Assembly: GCA_963978545.1 (NCBI GenBank)
Contig: OZ021725.1
Coordinates: forward strand, 85,358,305-85,422,304
Reading direction: 5' to 3'
DNA from: Linyphia triangularis
Taxonomy: Eukaryota; Arthropoda; Arachnida; Araneae; Linyphiidae
DNA length: 64,000 nt
This document shows positions 1-12,294 of the stretch, one piece after another (the first letter of the stretch is position 1; the number at the start of each line of letters is the position of its first letter). The position numbers and the translations under genes are program-made. Under the pieces are notes generated by a model. It ran no database searches and was not told the origin of the DNA. It was given only the letters and a program-made list of their open reading frames with translations.

Positions 1-387
1 AAATAATTAGTTCTTTCGAAGCGCCTCCATCGCGATAAACGACAATCCCCTGTCACGCTCCTTTGAATTGAATTGATGGTTTCATATAACACACTTTCCT
101 AATGGCGATGGTGAGGCATTTACTTCCTGTAAAGTGAGTGCCACTCTCGGAATACGTTTTCACTTTTTTATTTTTTTATTTATTATTATTATTATTTTAA
201 AAACAATGTCCTCCAGGTTAGTTGGGAAAAGTCGATGTCAAGGAGTTTGTCGAAGTTGTGGAAAAAACGAAAATAATAAAACCCAGAAAATGCCCTCTGT
301 AGAGTCAGGTGGAAAAGACAGACAAAGGTGGAAGAATCTGCTTAAAGCGCGTAAAATGTATTTACTCTGCGTGTGCTTACTTTAGAG

Positions 388-909
388 CAGCGTTAGCCAC
401 TACGCGGCCAGCGGGCCGGATTTGGCCCTCGACTGAATTTTCTCTGGCCCGCCGGTAGCACAATTAACTGAATCTTATTTGGGCAATTTATTAAAATTGG
501 TTGCAACAAATACTACGACAGACCATCGACTCTATCATAAAATAAACTGAATGATTTCGACCATCATCGTCTCACAATTGATATCGACTAAAACAGAGTA
601 ATCTGGAAGTACAGTTTGAATACTTTTGTTAAAAGTTAGATCTAGTCCCATTGTCACGTTGGAACAAAAGATTCCATTCTTTTTTAGACTTTAATTTACT
701 AATAATAAAAAATTATTATTTTTAATGATTTAAAAAAATAATTAAATATCAATTGTAATTTTATTTAGATAAAAAAAAAATATTTTTTCAGGTTTCAAAA
801 ATGCGATAAATCGATAATTATTAAAGATACATATATTGGTGTATCCGGCCCGCGAAAAGCTCCAACATAAGTCATACGGTCCACCTCTAAAAGTTAGTGG
901 CGAACGCTG
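388..909. mobile_element. Non-autonomous hAT-type DNA transposon (522 bp)
   Basis: The ends are imperfect inverted repeats: CAGCGTTAGCCACTA at the left, and the reverse complement of CAGCGTTCGCCACTA at the right. A perfect 8-bp direct repeat CTTTAGAG (380-387 and 910-917) flanks it. An 8-bp target duplication with a CAG-starting terminus and a GGGCCGG subterminal motif at both ends is typical of the hAT superfamily (Charlie-like in appearance). No transposase is encoded; the interior is AT-rich. It therefore depended on an autonomous relative for movement. Confidence 0.85.
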
Positions 910-1304
910 CTTTAGAGCAACGTTCGCCAATGAATTTTATACTGCAACACAACCTGTTTGAGTTCCCATGCCGGCCACAGATTTTTGTATTGACTAGAAA
1001 GGATTACCTCCTATACTTGCTATGTTACAATCTTCTAGTCCAGTGCATTTAGAAACTACTTTCTTTAAAACCTTGAAAATTTGGTGAGTAAGTACGAAAA
1101 TTATCACCAAATGAAATGGCATAAATTGTTTTCATTTAATGTCTATCTATTATAAATAAAAATTAAAATAATAAAAGACAAAACCAGGTGGAGCCACTGC
1201 ATATGCATTGACGTAAGGATTTCAAACATAAAATAAAATATATTAGAGGTTATTTTCGAGTTTTTAATTTATCTCATTTCACTAAGTGATCATTTTCGTA
1301 CCTA

Positions 1305-1446
1305 GCGCTTTGGCTTCACAAGGTGCCGCGTTTGAATCCTGGATTAGGCATGGATGTTCTTTGTAGTTCGGAATCCACTTTAAGCTGTAGGTCCCAACCT
1401 GATTAGTCGTCATTGTGTATAAAAATAGGTCGTTGAGCGTACAAAT
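1305..1446 (+). repeat. tRNA-derived SINE, family B, eroded copy
   Basis: A degraded pol III B-box-like stretch (GTTTGAATCC) is followed by the family-B body: TTAGGCATGGAT, CCACTTTAAGCTGTAGG and CTGATTAGTCGTCATTGTG. It ends with AAAATAGGTCGTTGAGCGTA. The same body occurs at 8951-9116, 39206-39401 and 47951-48134. The 5' head is truncated or eroded and no clear target duplication is visible, so this is probably an old insertion. Confidence 0.7.
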
Positions 1447-1840
1447 TAGCCAACCTATCAATTTTGAAGGATCAAAAGCATATATTTGTGTATTTCATAA
1501 CATAAATATGTCGATGCTTGTAAAAAGACATGTATCAATTAAGCAATTGATATACTTATTATTGTTTGAAATTGACTTGATAAGAAAATGGCTTTACAGG
1601 TTGGTGAATACTATTAGACTCTAAGAATGTCTATGCTAACATTTAAATTTGCCTTTACAACTAGTTAATTTAGCAATTTAAAATTCTGTTCATAACAGTA
1701 TATATTGTAACGTTCACTTGATGAAAATTGTACAATGGCATTTGAATGTACTATTCCATTTTCGAGAAACATCCATTTTTTAAAAAGAATTTTAAGGTTA
1801 CATTAAGTTTTGGATAGCACCCGTAGCTTGTTTCGACGAT

Positions 1841-2222
1841 ATAGATTTTTTTTACTTTCAATTACCAATTTGAATACATAGGGTAATGAAAGTACAGCAT
1901 TCGATAAAAAAAAATCCACTTTTTTGCATTTCTCCACGTTTTGGAACATCTTGATTTCAAAAAAGTGACCTAAAAAGAAAGCTGTCTGTGTGCATGTGGT
2001 CAGCATAACTCCAGAACAAATTGGTCTAGAATATTCAGATTTGGTGTGCGGGTTGGTGGTGACCATGGGACCTGTCATTAAAATTTTTATTTAAATCGCG
2101 CATGCGCATAAGGTAGTTGCCATAGAAAACATCATGTGTTTTTTTTTTATGATTGCTAAAAAAAGGCTTTAACGATTCTGATAAAAATCGCTCTGATAAT
2201 GCCTCTTAAGGTGTTCTAAACA
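1841..2222. repeat. Dispersed repeat R2, copy 1
   Basis: It shares ordered blocks with 59985-60362: a T-run plus ACTTTCA at the start, a TAATGAAAG block, GTCTGTGTG, a CAGCATAACTCC block, GGTGGTGACCATGGGACCT and a terminal block ending TTAAGGTGTTCT. Similarity is clearly diverged, suggesting an old family. No coding capacity is visible and the class is unknown. Confidence 0.6.
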
Positions 2223-2431
2223 TCTCCACCTTCGAAATTCTTGTAAAAATGCTTTAGTGGCGTAAAAAATGGAAAAAAAAGAATGCTTTCAACACAGAGT
2301 TCTCCTTTTTTTGTGTGTGTGCATAGCTCATCGACGATCGTTTTTTCTCCACTACGCAGTTTCACTTATAAGAAAGGATGATATAAGAATTATCAAAAAG
2401 TATATCGCCAAAATCACCATTATGGCAAAGG

Positions 2432-2551
<120 letters not shown>

Positions 2552-3190
2552 AAGACGCATGTAAGAGAATTATAGCAAAAAATATCGCCAAACTTTCAAT
2601 TTTTTCTAAACGACTGATAAAAACATAAAATCGGCAAATGCACAAATCCACGTCAGTATTATAGAGTAATTGAAATTTGTTGCGATGTTCCGCATCCCTA
2701 GTTTGACAGTAGATCGATAAACGAAATACGTTTTTACAAAGATCTTTCTTTAAAAATACGTTAGCATTTCAAACTATCCTTACAATATATTTGGTCTTTT
2801 TACATGATAAAAACTTCTCTTCCAAATAAAATTTATGTTCCAAATAAAAATTTATGCTAAAAGTATTCAGATATTACTTCTCAAAAATGTCTTTCCTTTC
2901 AAATAAAGTACCGACAAATCTTTCTAGGGCAAAAGAATGGTTTCAGGACTTCATTTGATGTTTATATGGGAGATAATGTCAAAAAAAATGAGATCAGTTC
3001 AGAAAAAAGGGGACTCTGTATTTGATTACAATTTTATTTTAAAAAGTTCGCTGTAAAACTTTGGAGATTTGAAAAAATCATTCATGATAATAGTCGACAT
3101 ATGATGAAGACGATTCTTATTTAAAAAAGATAGCTAGAAGAATTTCATTCATCATGCAGTGCATGAACTGCTTCAGAGAATGAACAATCA

Positions 3191-3951
3191 CTAGGGGGCT
3201 TCGCCCCCTGCTCGCTAACGCTCGCCAACCCCCAAACACCTCGCTGCGCTCGGATTGAGCGGCTTTGCCGCTCGAATTTGTGGTTAAAACATCTTGCTGC
3301 GCTCGAATAGGTTTGCCAGCCATAAAAAATGTAACCAAATTTTTATAACTTTAATGGAAGGCCTAATAGAGAAAACACCCAAATTGCAAGTTTCATAATA
3401 GAAAGTTAAATATACTATCCGCCAACATTCTGACTTAAAACTTCATTAGTTATGCCCTTACATTGAAGTCCCAATATCTTTTATTTATTCTGATAAGTCT
3501 CCCCGTTAGAGAACGACGTCCAACGCGAAAATACTTCAAAATAATAATTACTCTAATACAAAAATGCTTCAGAAAAACAGAAAAAATCTACTTTGAAAAG
3601 AAGAGTTTAAAAAGAGCTTTAAAATTAGCAACGGGTTTGTTGTTTACATAAGTAAGGATAGCTTTAAAATTAGCAACGGTTGGTTGGTTGGTTGAACCCC
3701 CGAGCAGCGGATTTGTTTACTTAAGGATGTTGCCATTCTTATATTCAAAATCATTGAGGCTTTGTAGTAGCTTAATGATGAAAAATATTGAAATTTAACT
3801 AATTAATAAAGTGTTAATAAATTATTTTGGCACGTTTTGGCAAATCTACAGCTTATTTCCTTTAAAATGACACCTTGATCATTGAAATTGGTTGAGTAGT
3901 TTAGGCGGACGGACTAACCCCAAAAAACGTATTGCCTATTAAATATATAGA
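3191..3951 (-). mobile_element. Non-autonomous Helitron (761 bp), minus orientation
   Basis: On the minus strand it begins TCTATATATTTAATAGGC (from 3951) directly after an A. It ends CTAG (3194-3191) directly before a T. That is the 5'-TC ... CTRR-3' structure inserted between A and T that defines Helitrons. A GC-rich hairpin GGGGGCGAAGCCCCC sits just before the terminal CTAG, as expected for the 3' end. There is no Rep/helicase coding sequence. It belongs to the same family as the 56843-57257 copy, sharing the 5' terminus and the TGATCAAGG block. Confidence 0.85.
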
Positions 3952-4845
3952 TAATATAGCATGAACTAAAAATTAATAGGTGTTTCAAAAATATTACTTT
4001 GAATTTAATGGATATATATATTTTTTTTATTTATAAATTGCAAAATGCAATGGTTGGACTTTTTTTATAGTAAGCACATACTATTTTATGCAATTTAAAA
4101 TTATTTAAATAAAAAAGTTCTTAAATTTTATTTTTGTTCTTATATACTGTCAGTGCCGCTTAGTGACAAACATTGTTTTAAAATAAAGGTAGAATGATTG
4201 AATCATCTGGGGAAAGATCTTGAATTTGATTGGTTGAACCAATGGTTCTCGAGACGCAATTTAATCTGTTGAATAATCACGATTGCCCCAAGTGATATCA
4301 TGATCCTGCTTTATTTCAAAGTTAGCATACATTAATCTAAGTGACATTTTTGTGCAAATGGAAAATGGGAGGAACCTGACAAGACCTCAATGTGGTTCAG
4401 ACGGTGTTCAAAAGGCTGGATTTCTATTAACTTTTTTGTCTGGTTTCTTTTGCATATTGATGAGGTGGCTTTTTATAGTGTAAGATAGCTCATTTGGTCT
4501 CGGCTAGAGATGGGATTTATTTTGGTTGCTTAGTTATTCATTAACTCGCATTATAGCGAGTAATGTACTTTTCTATAAAAACTTGCAGGTTCTAAAAAGT
4601 TGATTGGAAGTTTACATGCAATTAAAATCTGAGGCTGAGAACTAGCTCGACAGCCAAAAAAAATTCGAATGCCTTACTTTTGGAAAATTACTCAAAATGT
4701 AATTTTTTTTTTTTAGTTATATTATAAAAGAGTTTTAAATTAGAGAAATCACATTGATTGATGGCTATATAATAATTGAATCTTCCATTTTTTTCTTCAA
4801 AGTATAATTCGTAAGTAAAATCTATATTTCCTATTGGTATAACAC

Positions 4846-5400
4846 AATGGACAATTCCTGCATTTTTTTAAAAAATGAGTGAAATTATTACATGTTTATG
4901 AAGAATTTCTGTCTGATTCCAAATATGTAAACAAAAGTTCTTTAAAAAAAATTAATCATTTAAATATTAAGAAAAGAAAATGCCGCCCCAAAACCTAGCC
5001 AAAACCAGTCCGATCAAAACAGTCAACAAAATTCGTGAAGTAAAGAGATCCCTGCGTTTCTATGGTTATTGTCAGGTTTCTGCCAAATAGTAATCGTTAA
5101 AAAAGTTGGAGTTGGTGGACCATTGCCACCTTCCGTACAGGTTGGCGTGATTTGCGAGAAACTTGCAAATCTGGTTTCCGCTGCTGCATTTCAAGCCAAG
5201 ATGTTTGAGATCTCTTTACGTCACGTTCAATGCCAACGAAATGGGTCGTTTTTTTTGCCAACATCTAACAAGGTAGTTTTGATAGCAAATTAAAAAAAAA
5301 AAGAAAAAGCGCATTGAGCAGAAATTTTTATGTTTATGGCCTTTTCGAAACATTTAGAATTGAATGAAAAAATAAATAAAAAATGCGAGAATTGTCCATT
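4846..5400. mobile_element. Inverted-repeat element, superfamily unassigned (555 bp)
   Basis: The ends are inverted copies: AATGGACAATTC then CTGCATTTTTT at the left, and AAAAAATGC then GAGAATTGTCCATT at the right, about 23 bp with one or two mismatches. An inner pair (GTAAAGAGATC near 5040 and GATCTCTTTAC near 5209) is also inverted. No target duplication could be recognised and no protein is encoded. It is probably a MITE. Confidence 0.5.
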
Positions 5401-7519
5401 GACCCAACCAAATAGCTATGATCGACTATGACTTTCGATTTTATCGTAAAATTGAGATAAAATAAGATAAACTATACAATAAGTAAAATAAACAATACAC
5501 TTGTGAACATACAAGTTCTTCTCTTCTACAACTAGATTCACTTCAGTGTCCATCATACATCTGAAATATATTCATCAATTTAATACTTTAATAAGTTTGT
5601 ACAATTTTGGTATAAAAATGAAGTAAACTCTGGTAATTGTGTACAATAAAAGTTAAAATATAGAAACATAGATATTAAAAAATTTGAAGGACCTTTTTTC
5701 TTGGCAGCACATTAATAATATATACTGTAGAAAAGTTAGAAGAAACTAAAGTTAATAGAATTATCTGCAGTAAAAAGTTTTAAAACTCAATTCTCTTCAA
5801 AGTTTCAACATTTTGTGAAGGAATCATAATCTTTTTAGACATCTCGATCTCCATGTAATTTCCTACTTACATATCTACTATAACAAATGAATCGCAAAGT
5901 TTAAAATTCGTGTTTAGGTTTAATGATATCACACATACACAAACTTTTCTAACTTTTTTCTCTCGGAAGTCGATGAATATGGAGCATCAATATGCTGACA
6001 GCAACGTTGTAATATAAGGGAAACGGAGAGACGAGTGTATCTTTTAACTGAAAATCACTACCAATAAAACAACGATTAGCGTCGTAGAAACGGCCCTAAA
6101 GAGCTTCTTTTCAGCATGTTTACAGCTGTTTAAAATGCATTTTATCGTCCAGCTCCCAAAACTTCCCCGTAATAGAAAACAGTTAGCGTCTCTGTAAACA
6201 CCACAATAAAACATCAGTTCACCCGCTCCTATATGCATCAGCAGGGGGCGACGTGGATCATTTCAAAACAATTAAGACCTTAAATGGATTCTTAAAATTC
6301 TATGGTATTACTCCTTTCGGCGTGTTGTAAGCTTCTTGACGTCACACAGGACAAGAGAACGTTTGTTTTAAGGGTAGTAAAGAACTTATTGTGTCTACTT
6401 TGAAAAGTGTAACGCTGCTGAAGGAATGCTGAAAATATGTCGTGGTGTTTCAGCGGGGGTCAATGGATTTGGCGACACAGAATTCGATGGAGACTTAAGC
6501 TATTCTGGAAACATAATAATCTAGAATATTAATAAAACTTTGAAGTTAGTTTGGTTAAAGGGAAGGAGGAAAAAAAAGGACTTTTTAAATATAATTTCCA
6601 ATCTATCTAAAGGCTGATTTACACGTTACTAGTCGGCATACCAATTGTAAGTAATTAGATTATTGAGATTCCCAGTCATTATTCGTACCAATAGATAGTC
6701 ATTGAGAATTGATAGTGATTGTCAATCATTAGATGCCAGTGGTAGCACTGCGTAAAAGCTTCACTCAAATCCAGTCCCAGGAGAAGCAAGTTTGTTATGT
6801 GATCGACCCAAGCTGACAGCTTTTAGCCTCATCTAATAATATGCACTCTCCCCTGTTGACGACAAGGGGATGTGTGCTCGTTCAATAGCTGAATTGTTTC
6901 AGTGTTGGTACTGTGTCAACACAAAGCCGACATTCCAATCAACTCACAGGTTGGTGTTCCAAGCACTGTCAGTGTTTAAACAGCCTTTAAAGAGGAGACT
7001 AATTTAAGATAGCGTGCCTCGGTAAAACTTAGAAGAGCTAAGATCACTTTAAAAACAGAGTTCAGTACTTTCTTACGCTAGAACTGTGTTGAAGAGGATG
7101 CCTTCTTTGAAATCAGATTAGACTCTGCGTCAAGCGAGACTCGACCCCAAGACCTCCCATAGACTTACCTAGCATTCTGCCTTTGACAACTGAGTCTGGT
7201 GAACACTAACATGTCTACTACATATAAAACAACTATCATATTTAATAGAATTATGAGTAAATAAAAATTCTGCAAGAAAACACTGCAGGCCGAAAATTTG
7301 ATGAGTGTGTGTGTCAGTCAGTCAACTGATAGGCCACGGAAGAAATTCTAGCAAACTAAGTAGATGAGTGCTCTATGACGACAGACCTATATATTTACAT
7401 AATACAAATAAGTGATTTTAGATTTCATGTCATTCAAAATTTCTTACGTGTTAGTGTTGATCATAAACGAAGATTTTACACTTACACAAGCAGGTTTTGA
7501 GTGATAACAATACAGTTAA
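5401..7519. other. Unassigned AT-rich DNA
   Basis: No ORF with recognisable motifs, no tRNA-like box and no bounded repeat was found. Short ORFs here, such as 6044-6238 on the minus strand, show no family features. Confidence 0.5.
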
Positions 7520-8330
7520 ATCCCCCAAAAAAACACTTTTGAAAAGTAGAAGAACCACCAACCTCAAAAACACAAAAAACTTTCTTACAATAAAAAAATC
7601 ATAAACATGACGAAAATTTTCAGCCACAAACACAGTGATATAAAAAAATGGCCAACCTCTGATTAGAACTCTCGGTTGTGACTCGCTTACGAATGTATGC
7701 TTACTTAATTTATTTTTAACATTTAAGTTCCGCTCCCATAAAAATTTACGCTGCTTGAGGTTGGCGCCCGTCATAGGAATATTAACAATGCATGCGTTTA
7801 AACTAATTTATGGATGTTTGCACGAATATTCGAGTTTATGATTTCATTTGGATAGGTAGGAAATACAAAGTGGTGTAAATATTCATGCTCGTATAATTTT
7901 CAAAATAGTATAGAGAAACTGTGCTCAAACGCTTGCATTTGAATCGTTATTAAGAATTTTTTAAGTAGGAAACTAAAGTGTTTCTGGTAAGCTTTTGTTT
8001 GGTTGATACATACATTTTGGAAAGTTTTTATGTGTGTGTGTGGGGGGGGGGGGGGGGGTTTAAAGGTTAGTAATTAAGACGGGCGCCAACCTCAAGCAGC
8101 GTAAATTTTTATGGGAGCGGAACTTAAATGTTAAAAATAAATTAAGTAAGCATACATTCGTAAGCGAGTCACAACCGAGAGTTCTAATCAGAGGTTGGCC
8201 ATTTTTTTATATCACTGTGTTTGTGGCTGAAAATTTTCATCATGTTTATGATTTTTTTATTGTAAGAAAGTTTTTTGTGTTTTTGAGGTTGGTGGTTCTT
8301 CTACTTTTCAAAAGTGTTTTTTTGGGGGAT
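7520..8330. repeat. Fold-back element: two 253-bp inverted arms around a 305-bp spacer
   Basis: The left arm 7520-7772 and right arm 8078-8330 are reverse complements, with a single difference seen by eye (CATGACG against CATGATG). The spacer 7773-8077 is unrelated AT-rich DNA with an 18-base G run near its end. Such identity implies very recent formation or gene conversion. The ORF at 7451-7774 on the minus strand mostly lies in the left arm and shows no known motif. No flanking target duplication is evident. Confidence 0.9.
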
Positions 8331-8405
8331 ATCATAACTTTTTTTTAAACACTGACGACTTCTCTTTTTTGAATTTGTCCGTTTCATCGTTTTTCTATTT
8401 ATCCC

Positions 8406-8815
8406 CTATGGTAAACCTGGTACCAGGGATATTCATAATTCTTCAAACTGAGTTCGACGATACCTTACATGCAATAATTATCTTTAAAATTGATAAACCG
8501 AAAGTGGTACCAATAGCATACCTGGTACTTTAAACATTCATAATTCATCAAAACAAAAGTCCAACATGCCATATTTATCTTGGAAATTGATAAACCGAAA
8601 GTGGTACTACCTATGCTATACCTGGTACCTTAAACATTCATAATTTTTCAATACAAGCCTAACGACACCCAACATGCCATATTTATCTTCAAAATTGATA
8701 AACCAGAAGTAGTACCACCTATGATACACCTGGTACCATGAATATTCATAATTCTTCAAGTTGAGTTCAATAATATCTTGCATGCCAAAATCTACTTGAA
8801 AATTGACAAATTGGT
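8406..8815. repeat. Minisatellite, about 108-bp unit, about 3.8 copies
   Basis: Diverged tandem units are recognisable by a repeated ACCTGGTAC block (near 8415, 8520, 8620, 8729). Each is followed by ATTCATAATT and then by AAATTGATAAACC. Copies differ by substitutions and short indels, so the array is not young. Confidence 0.85.
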
Positions 8816-8950
8816 TGAGTGCGGACGGAAGTAACCATCAAAATCTATCACGAACGAGTACTAGAAACTTGTGTATGGCAACTCAACTCCCAAAACTTAA
8901 AGAAATACGTTGCCATTGACAAAGATCCTGTCTGCCAAGTTTCAGCTCGA

Positions 8951-9116
8951 TTGGTTAGTTTGTACGCACAACGACCTATTTTGGTGCATAATAACGAGTA
9001 ATCAGTCCGGGACCCACAGCTTAACGTGGATTCCGAATCACAACGAACATCCACACCTAACACAGGAATCAAATCCGGCACCTTTAACTTACAAGGCCAG
9101 AGCGTGCATCCCATTG
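8951..9116 (-). repeat. tRNA-derived SINE, family B, eroded copy
   Basis: On the minus strand the head with a B-box-like GATTTGATTCCTG lies near 9066. It is followed by TTAGGTGTGGATG, GGAATCCACGTTAAGCTG, and a tail of AAAATAGGTCGTTGTGCGTA then CAAACTAACC. It is the same family as 39206-39401. The left end abuts a fragment of dispersed repeat R1 (GCCAAGTTTCAGCTCGATTG). Substitutions and the lack of a clear duplication indicate an old copy. Confidence 0.65.
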
Positions 9117-11421
9117 AAAGTTTATACTAATAAATTGTTACAAATAAATATTACAAGTTTTTTACAGTCTAATAAATATTGCAGTATAAATTATTTTTAT
9201 TATACCAAGCATTATTTTGGTTCACATAATAACCCATTGATATTTGACAAAATAAAATATTTTCTTAACAACAATTTCAAAATTCACTATGAAATTACAA
9301 TTTTGATGATATATGATTCTACAATTTCATTTTACAACGGAAAGTAAAAATCAACACATCTTTAAAAACGAATGACATTTTTGCAAATTCCATTAGCCAA
9401 TCGCAATGCGTGGTTCATTTAGTCCTCTGTAATGAGTTGACTGTGACGTCAGCTCGTATAACCTCCACATTTATACTTTGTATTTAGCCCATACCTGGTA
9501 TCTTGCAACAAAATGTGATTGTTTTCATTTTTCAATGGAGATTTCCCGAAATTAAAATGTTTTTGAAAGTTAACTCTCTCTAAATTGTCATACAGTTCAA
9601 ATAACACATGCAACTTAAAGAACAAATATTTCTCTTTAATTCTGTCTCTTCAAAAATTAAATTATTTAAATTTTAAAGATGTTATAAGCCATATAATTAT
9701 AGTCCAATTCGTTCTCCTATACTTTAACATTACGTTAAAACTCACTTAAGCCTAACATGTCGGAAAAACTAACTTCCAAATGATAGCAAACCTGTTTGGC
9801 AACTTTTGGCATATATATCTGAACCTCAATTACAAGCTGATCGCCTTTATCTGTCGCCAAATTATGAAATGAAAAAAAGTGGTTTTAAATTAATTAAAAA
9901 TAGAAAGAATTATTTAATGAAGTTTAAACCAGCGTAGGATTTTAAGTTGAAACAATCCGCATCCTATAATTCAATCCGTTTGAAGATCTATAGATTAGTT
10001 AGGGCTGTAGGTTTGTCTAAATTTTTACATCAAAATCGGGCTAGAACTCGTTTTTTTATTTCGTTTTGGAATTTTCAATATTTTTCTTTCTTCGTTGTCT
10101 TTTGTCCTAGGTACTCAATTTTTTTTTCTTTGAAAGATATCACCAACACGAATCTATGGTATTTTTTGTATAATTATGTGAAGTTTCGTAAGCGCGCTAG
10201 AAAATAGTCAATTTCGGCTTTTTCGCTGGAAGTTGTGCAGAGAATAGATACTTACTGTCGTTTCTGCCTTTTTTAAGGTTGGTGGCGAAACGACCGTTTC
10301 GTCTGATAATTCCTCTACTCTTAACCTTTAAATTTTGAATGATTTCTTAGAGGTGGCGATCTTATTCTATTTTGGAAGGATGACTTGTTACACGGACCCA
10401 GCATTTTCTTACAAGACAAGGTCAAAGAAAGATAGCCTTTTCCAAAATCTTTACAGGAGGCTTCCATTTCTTTAAACCTCCCACAATACATCTTCCACAT
10501 TGTCTCACTCGCTCATAAGTCATCCCGAACAGCCTTGCTCCCAAAGTGTTGACCCTATCTCCTCCAAAATATATGATTCACAGAAGGCTTTTCTTGTGCC
10601 ATACATCACCTCACTCACTGTTGTTTGTATGTCCTGCTTTTCTCTCTCAGAGTGGAAGTGGGAATATGCCCGGGAAAAATTTGTTAACAAGTGCAAGACA
10701 CAACGAGGTTAAGAGTGTTCACTCAAAAAAGAAACAAGCGGGAAATATTTCAAATGGTATCCGGTTTCTCTTTTCTGTGAAAGAGACAAACTTGAGACCA
10801 CTCTTTCACAAGGCGCTAAAATATAACTTTAATAAGGTGTGTTTATTTTAAAATGAGACGTAATCGCAATGTTATGATGGTTGATGAAACGAAAATTTAG
10901 CTTAACCAATCACGTCTCTGCCCTAGTTCCAAATAACAAGGCTTCGTCAGAGTCTACTATAGGCCTGCCTCATGTCGAAAATGAAAGCACTTTTCCTAGT
11001 CCCTGTTATAATTTATAATATGCCTTCCCCATTTTTTTACAAGCGCCCATGTTTTGTATCGCTATGACGTCTATACTTACTTGGAAATACAAGCTTAACA
11101 TTCTCCAAGTTGCAAATCCTCATCCAAATACTGTAAACACTTATGAGCCGAACAGATATCATATCCGTTTCATGAACTGTCTGGATATTTTGTTTACCTG
11201 CTTGAAAAGAACATGCGTTTAAACTGGCACTTCATATATTATCTGTTGATTAATTTATAAAACAGATTGTTTATTTCATATTTCTTGCCCAAATTTTAAG
11301 AAGTTTTCTAGTTGCAAAACAAATTTCAAGAAGTTTACTAGCTACAAACAATTTAGAAGCGAGTATTATGCCATGAAGAAGTCGCTAATCCATCGCAGTT
11401 TATACCAATTCAAAAATAATC
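9117..11421. other. Unassigned AT-rich DNA
   Basis: No bounded repeat or credible gene was recognised. ORFs such as 9947-10207 and the overlapping pair at 10500-10851 have no family motif, and two frames are open over the same stretch, so I treat them as chance. Confidence 0.5.
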
Positions 11422-11721
11422 ACTGCTTCTAGAGGTCGGCGATATATCGATACGACTATATTTTTATCGATATTTTTTTTTTTTTAAATATATTAAAAAA
11501 TATCGATACAAGTCACCGATATATCGATATTTTCAAACATTTTTAATTTTTTGATGATCGTTTTGTAATTCCATGTGTTTTTCGATTTCCTTTATTCCCT
11601 TTTCAAAAACTTCAAAACTAAAGTTTGTACTTGGCTGAGAAACAGTAAAAATGGCACCCTAACCAAAAAGAAAACATAATGTAATGGAGAGATGAGATCA
11701 TTTATTAGTAGTCATTAACAT

Positions 11722-11885
11722 AGCGCCGTTTCTGTTGCCAACGTGTGCCTGGAATTTGCATATAATTTTAAATATTAAAAACATCTCTATCAGCAAAATA
11801 TGCAGTAAACTACTTTTCAAAATTTCTTCTTTAAAAATAAATGTGAATTTATGCATTGACATCCAAATGTATTTTATTTATTCGG
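11722..11885 (+). repeat. Dispersed repeat R1, 5' part, inside the hAT element
   Basis: It is closely similar to 47218-47390: both carry a TTTCTGTTGCCA block, ATTTTAAATATTAAAAAC, ATCAGCAAAA and TTTATGCA...CATCCAAAT-type blocks in the same order. The shared segment ends where the minisatellite begins. Confidence 0.7.
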
Positions 11886-11886
11886 A

Positions 11887-12125
11887 TTGATAATATAATT
11901 TATTTATTAAAACAATTTTTATAATTTATTTATTTAAACAATTTTGATAATTTATTTATAAAAACAATTTTTCTAATTTATTTATTGAACCAATTTTGAT
12001 TATTTATTAAACCAATTTTGATAATTTATTTATTAAACCAATTTTGATAATTTATTTATTAAACCAATTTTGATAATTTATTTATTAAAACAATTTTGAT
12101 AATTTATTTATTAAAACAATTTTGG
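11887..12125. repeat. Minisatellite, about 26-bp AT-rich unit
   Basis: Roughly nine tandem units built on TTTTGATAATTTATTTATTA plus AACCAA or AAACAA. Two units are shortened. It appears to have expanded from the TTTATTTATTCGGATTGATA stretch of repeat R1; the R1 copy near 47390 has a similar TTTATTTATT word but no array. Confidence 0.85.
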
Positions 12126-12294
12126 CATGAATTAATGAAAAGTAGAAATTTGCCCCGAAAAACTTCGTTTCTGACAAAATTGAAAATCAAATAAAGAAAA
12201 AATTATATATTGATATTTTATCGATATTTTTTTCTAGGCAGCGATATAGTATCGATATTTATTTTGATCGATATTTCCGACCTCTAACTGCTTC

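Larger units (their letters stand above)
11430..12286. mobile_element. Non-autonomous hAT-type element (857 bp)
   Basis: The termini TAGAGGTCGG and CCGACCTCTA are perfect inverted repeats. A perfect 8-bp duplication ACTGCTTC (11422-11429, 12287-12294) flanks them. Many copies of ATCGATA occur in both subterminal regions, possible transposase-binding repeats. The interior carries a piece of dispersed repeat R1 (from about 11722) and a minisatellite (11887-12125). No transposase is present. The 8-bp duplication and TAGAGGTCGG end fit hAT. Confidence 0.85.

Noticed and set aside
7451..7774. 107-codon minus-strand ORF
   Set aside because: It lies almost wholly in the left arm of the fold-back repeat and has no family motif.
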